From Trichobilharzia regenti (taxonomy: Eukaryota > Platyhelminthes > Trematoda > Strigeidida > Schistosomatidae): a stretch of 64,000 nucleotides of DNA. Numbering within the stretch: position 1 is the first letter of the stretch; every line of letters begins with the position of its first letter. This document shows positions 63,621 to 64,000 of the stretch, one piece after another. The notes under the pieces are model-generated. The model had not been told where the DNA came from and made no database searches. It saw only the letters and a list, made by a program, of their open reading frames with translations. The stretch spans positions 12,565,925 through 12,629,924 of the forward strand of contig OX235266.1 of NCBI GenBank assembly GCA_944472135.2, written 5' to 3'. A program made the position numbers and the translations under genes.

Positions 63621-64000
63621 AACTCAGTTATCAGTTTGTAGGCTACGAGCCACAGTATGCTTGTGTAGGAGTCGATGATGCAACCTGCAGTTTGTCTAGG
63701 TTGTGAAGTAGACGAAGCGAAACATGAATCCATGATGCAGTAGCTGAATGTCAAGTGTTTTAGCCTATGGATCACAAACCCACATTATCCTCTAATCTCC
63801 AAATGTACTTATTTCACATAGACCAGGAAACAGTTACTAAACTGAATCGAAACAATTGTTGGTTCATCCAAGATACAGTTTACACTCCATGATCTGTCCT
63901 GTCAAGCATGAATGCATACTTGGCCAATTGGATATTGTTCACAAAAGACTTAACTTTACCTAACAGTGTGACAAGTGACGTGGGTGTCACACCAGGGAAC

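Overview
This window looks like nuclear DNA of a blood fluke (Schistosoma or a close trematode relative). The reasons are a flatworm-like gene with very long, repeat-packed introns, several schistosome-style repeat families (RTE/SR2-like and CR1-like non-LTR elements, Penelope-like elements with GIY-YIG endonuclease, Smα-type SINEs carrying hammerhead ribozyme remnants) and AT-rich sequence. The species cannot be fixed by eye. Everything that looks like host coding sequence belongs to one plus-strand gene, apart from one probable host-derived pseudogene.

The gene is a vesicular monoamine transporter (VMAT, SLC18 family). I could assemble 13 consecutive coding exons between 4235 and 56549. All junctions have GT/AG sites and compatible phases. 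They give 1,359 nt, or 453 codons, in one open frame from the initiator Met (position 48 of TM1 is the Asp of the L-D-N-M motif) to a cytoplasmic tail after TM12. The stop codon and last C-terminal exon were not found and are probably beyond 64000 or in a short unrecognised exon in the last 7 kb. Coding sequence is only about 2.6 % of the 52.3 kb from start codon to exon 13.

Layout: 1-4213 is upstream sequence, mostly decayed RTE-type retrotransposon, ending in a strong splice acceptor 22 nt before the ATG. Intron 1 (4401-8297) holds Penelope-like fragments, a Smα-type SINE and a 490-bp CTAA array. Intron 3 holds a fold-back Penelope-like unit. Intron 6 (11.8 kb) holds many RTE fragments, a second fold-back unit and paired SINEs. 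Intron 8 holds RTE and CR1 fragments, an old LTR and two more fold-back units. Introns 9 and 10 hold a solo LTR, a fold-back unit and a palindromic RT fragment. Intron 11 holds a CR1-like element. Intron 12 holds a very young non-autonomous LTR element that split a probable Nopp140-like pseudogene, then an RTE copy and a Penelope RT. Downstream of exon 13 are a solo LTR, the best-preserved fold-back Penelope unit and more Smα-type SINEs.

The most striking non-genic pattern is that nearly every Penelope-like insertion is a head-to-head pair of the 3' parts of two copies, one arm usually internally deleted. These make long hairpins inside introns of a neurotransmitter transporter gene. All identifications are by eye and from memory of protein families; no database search was done.
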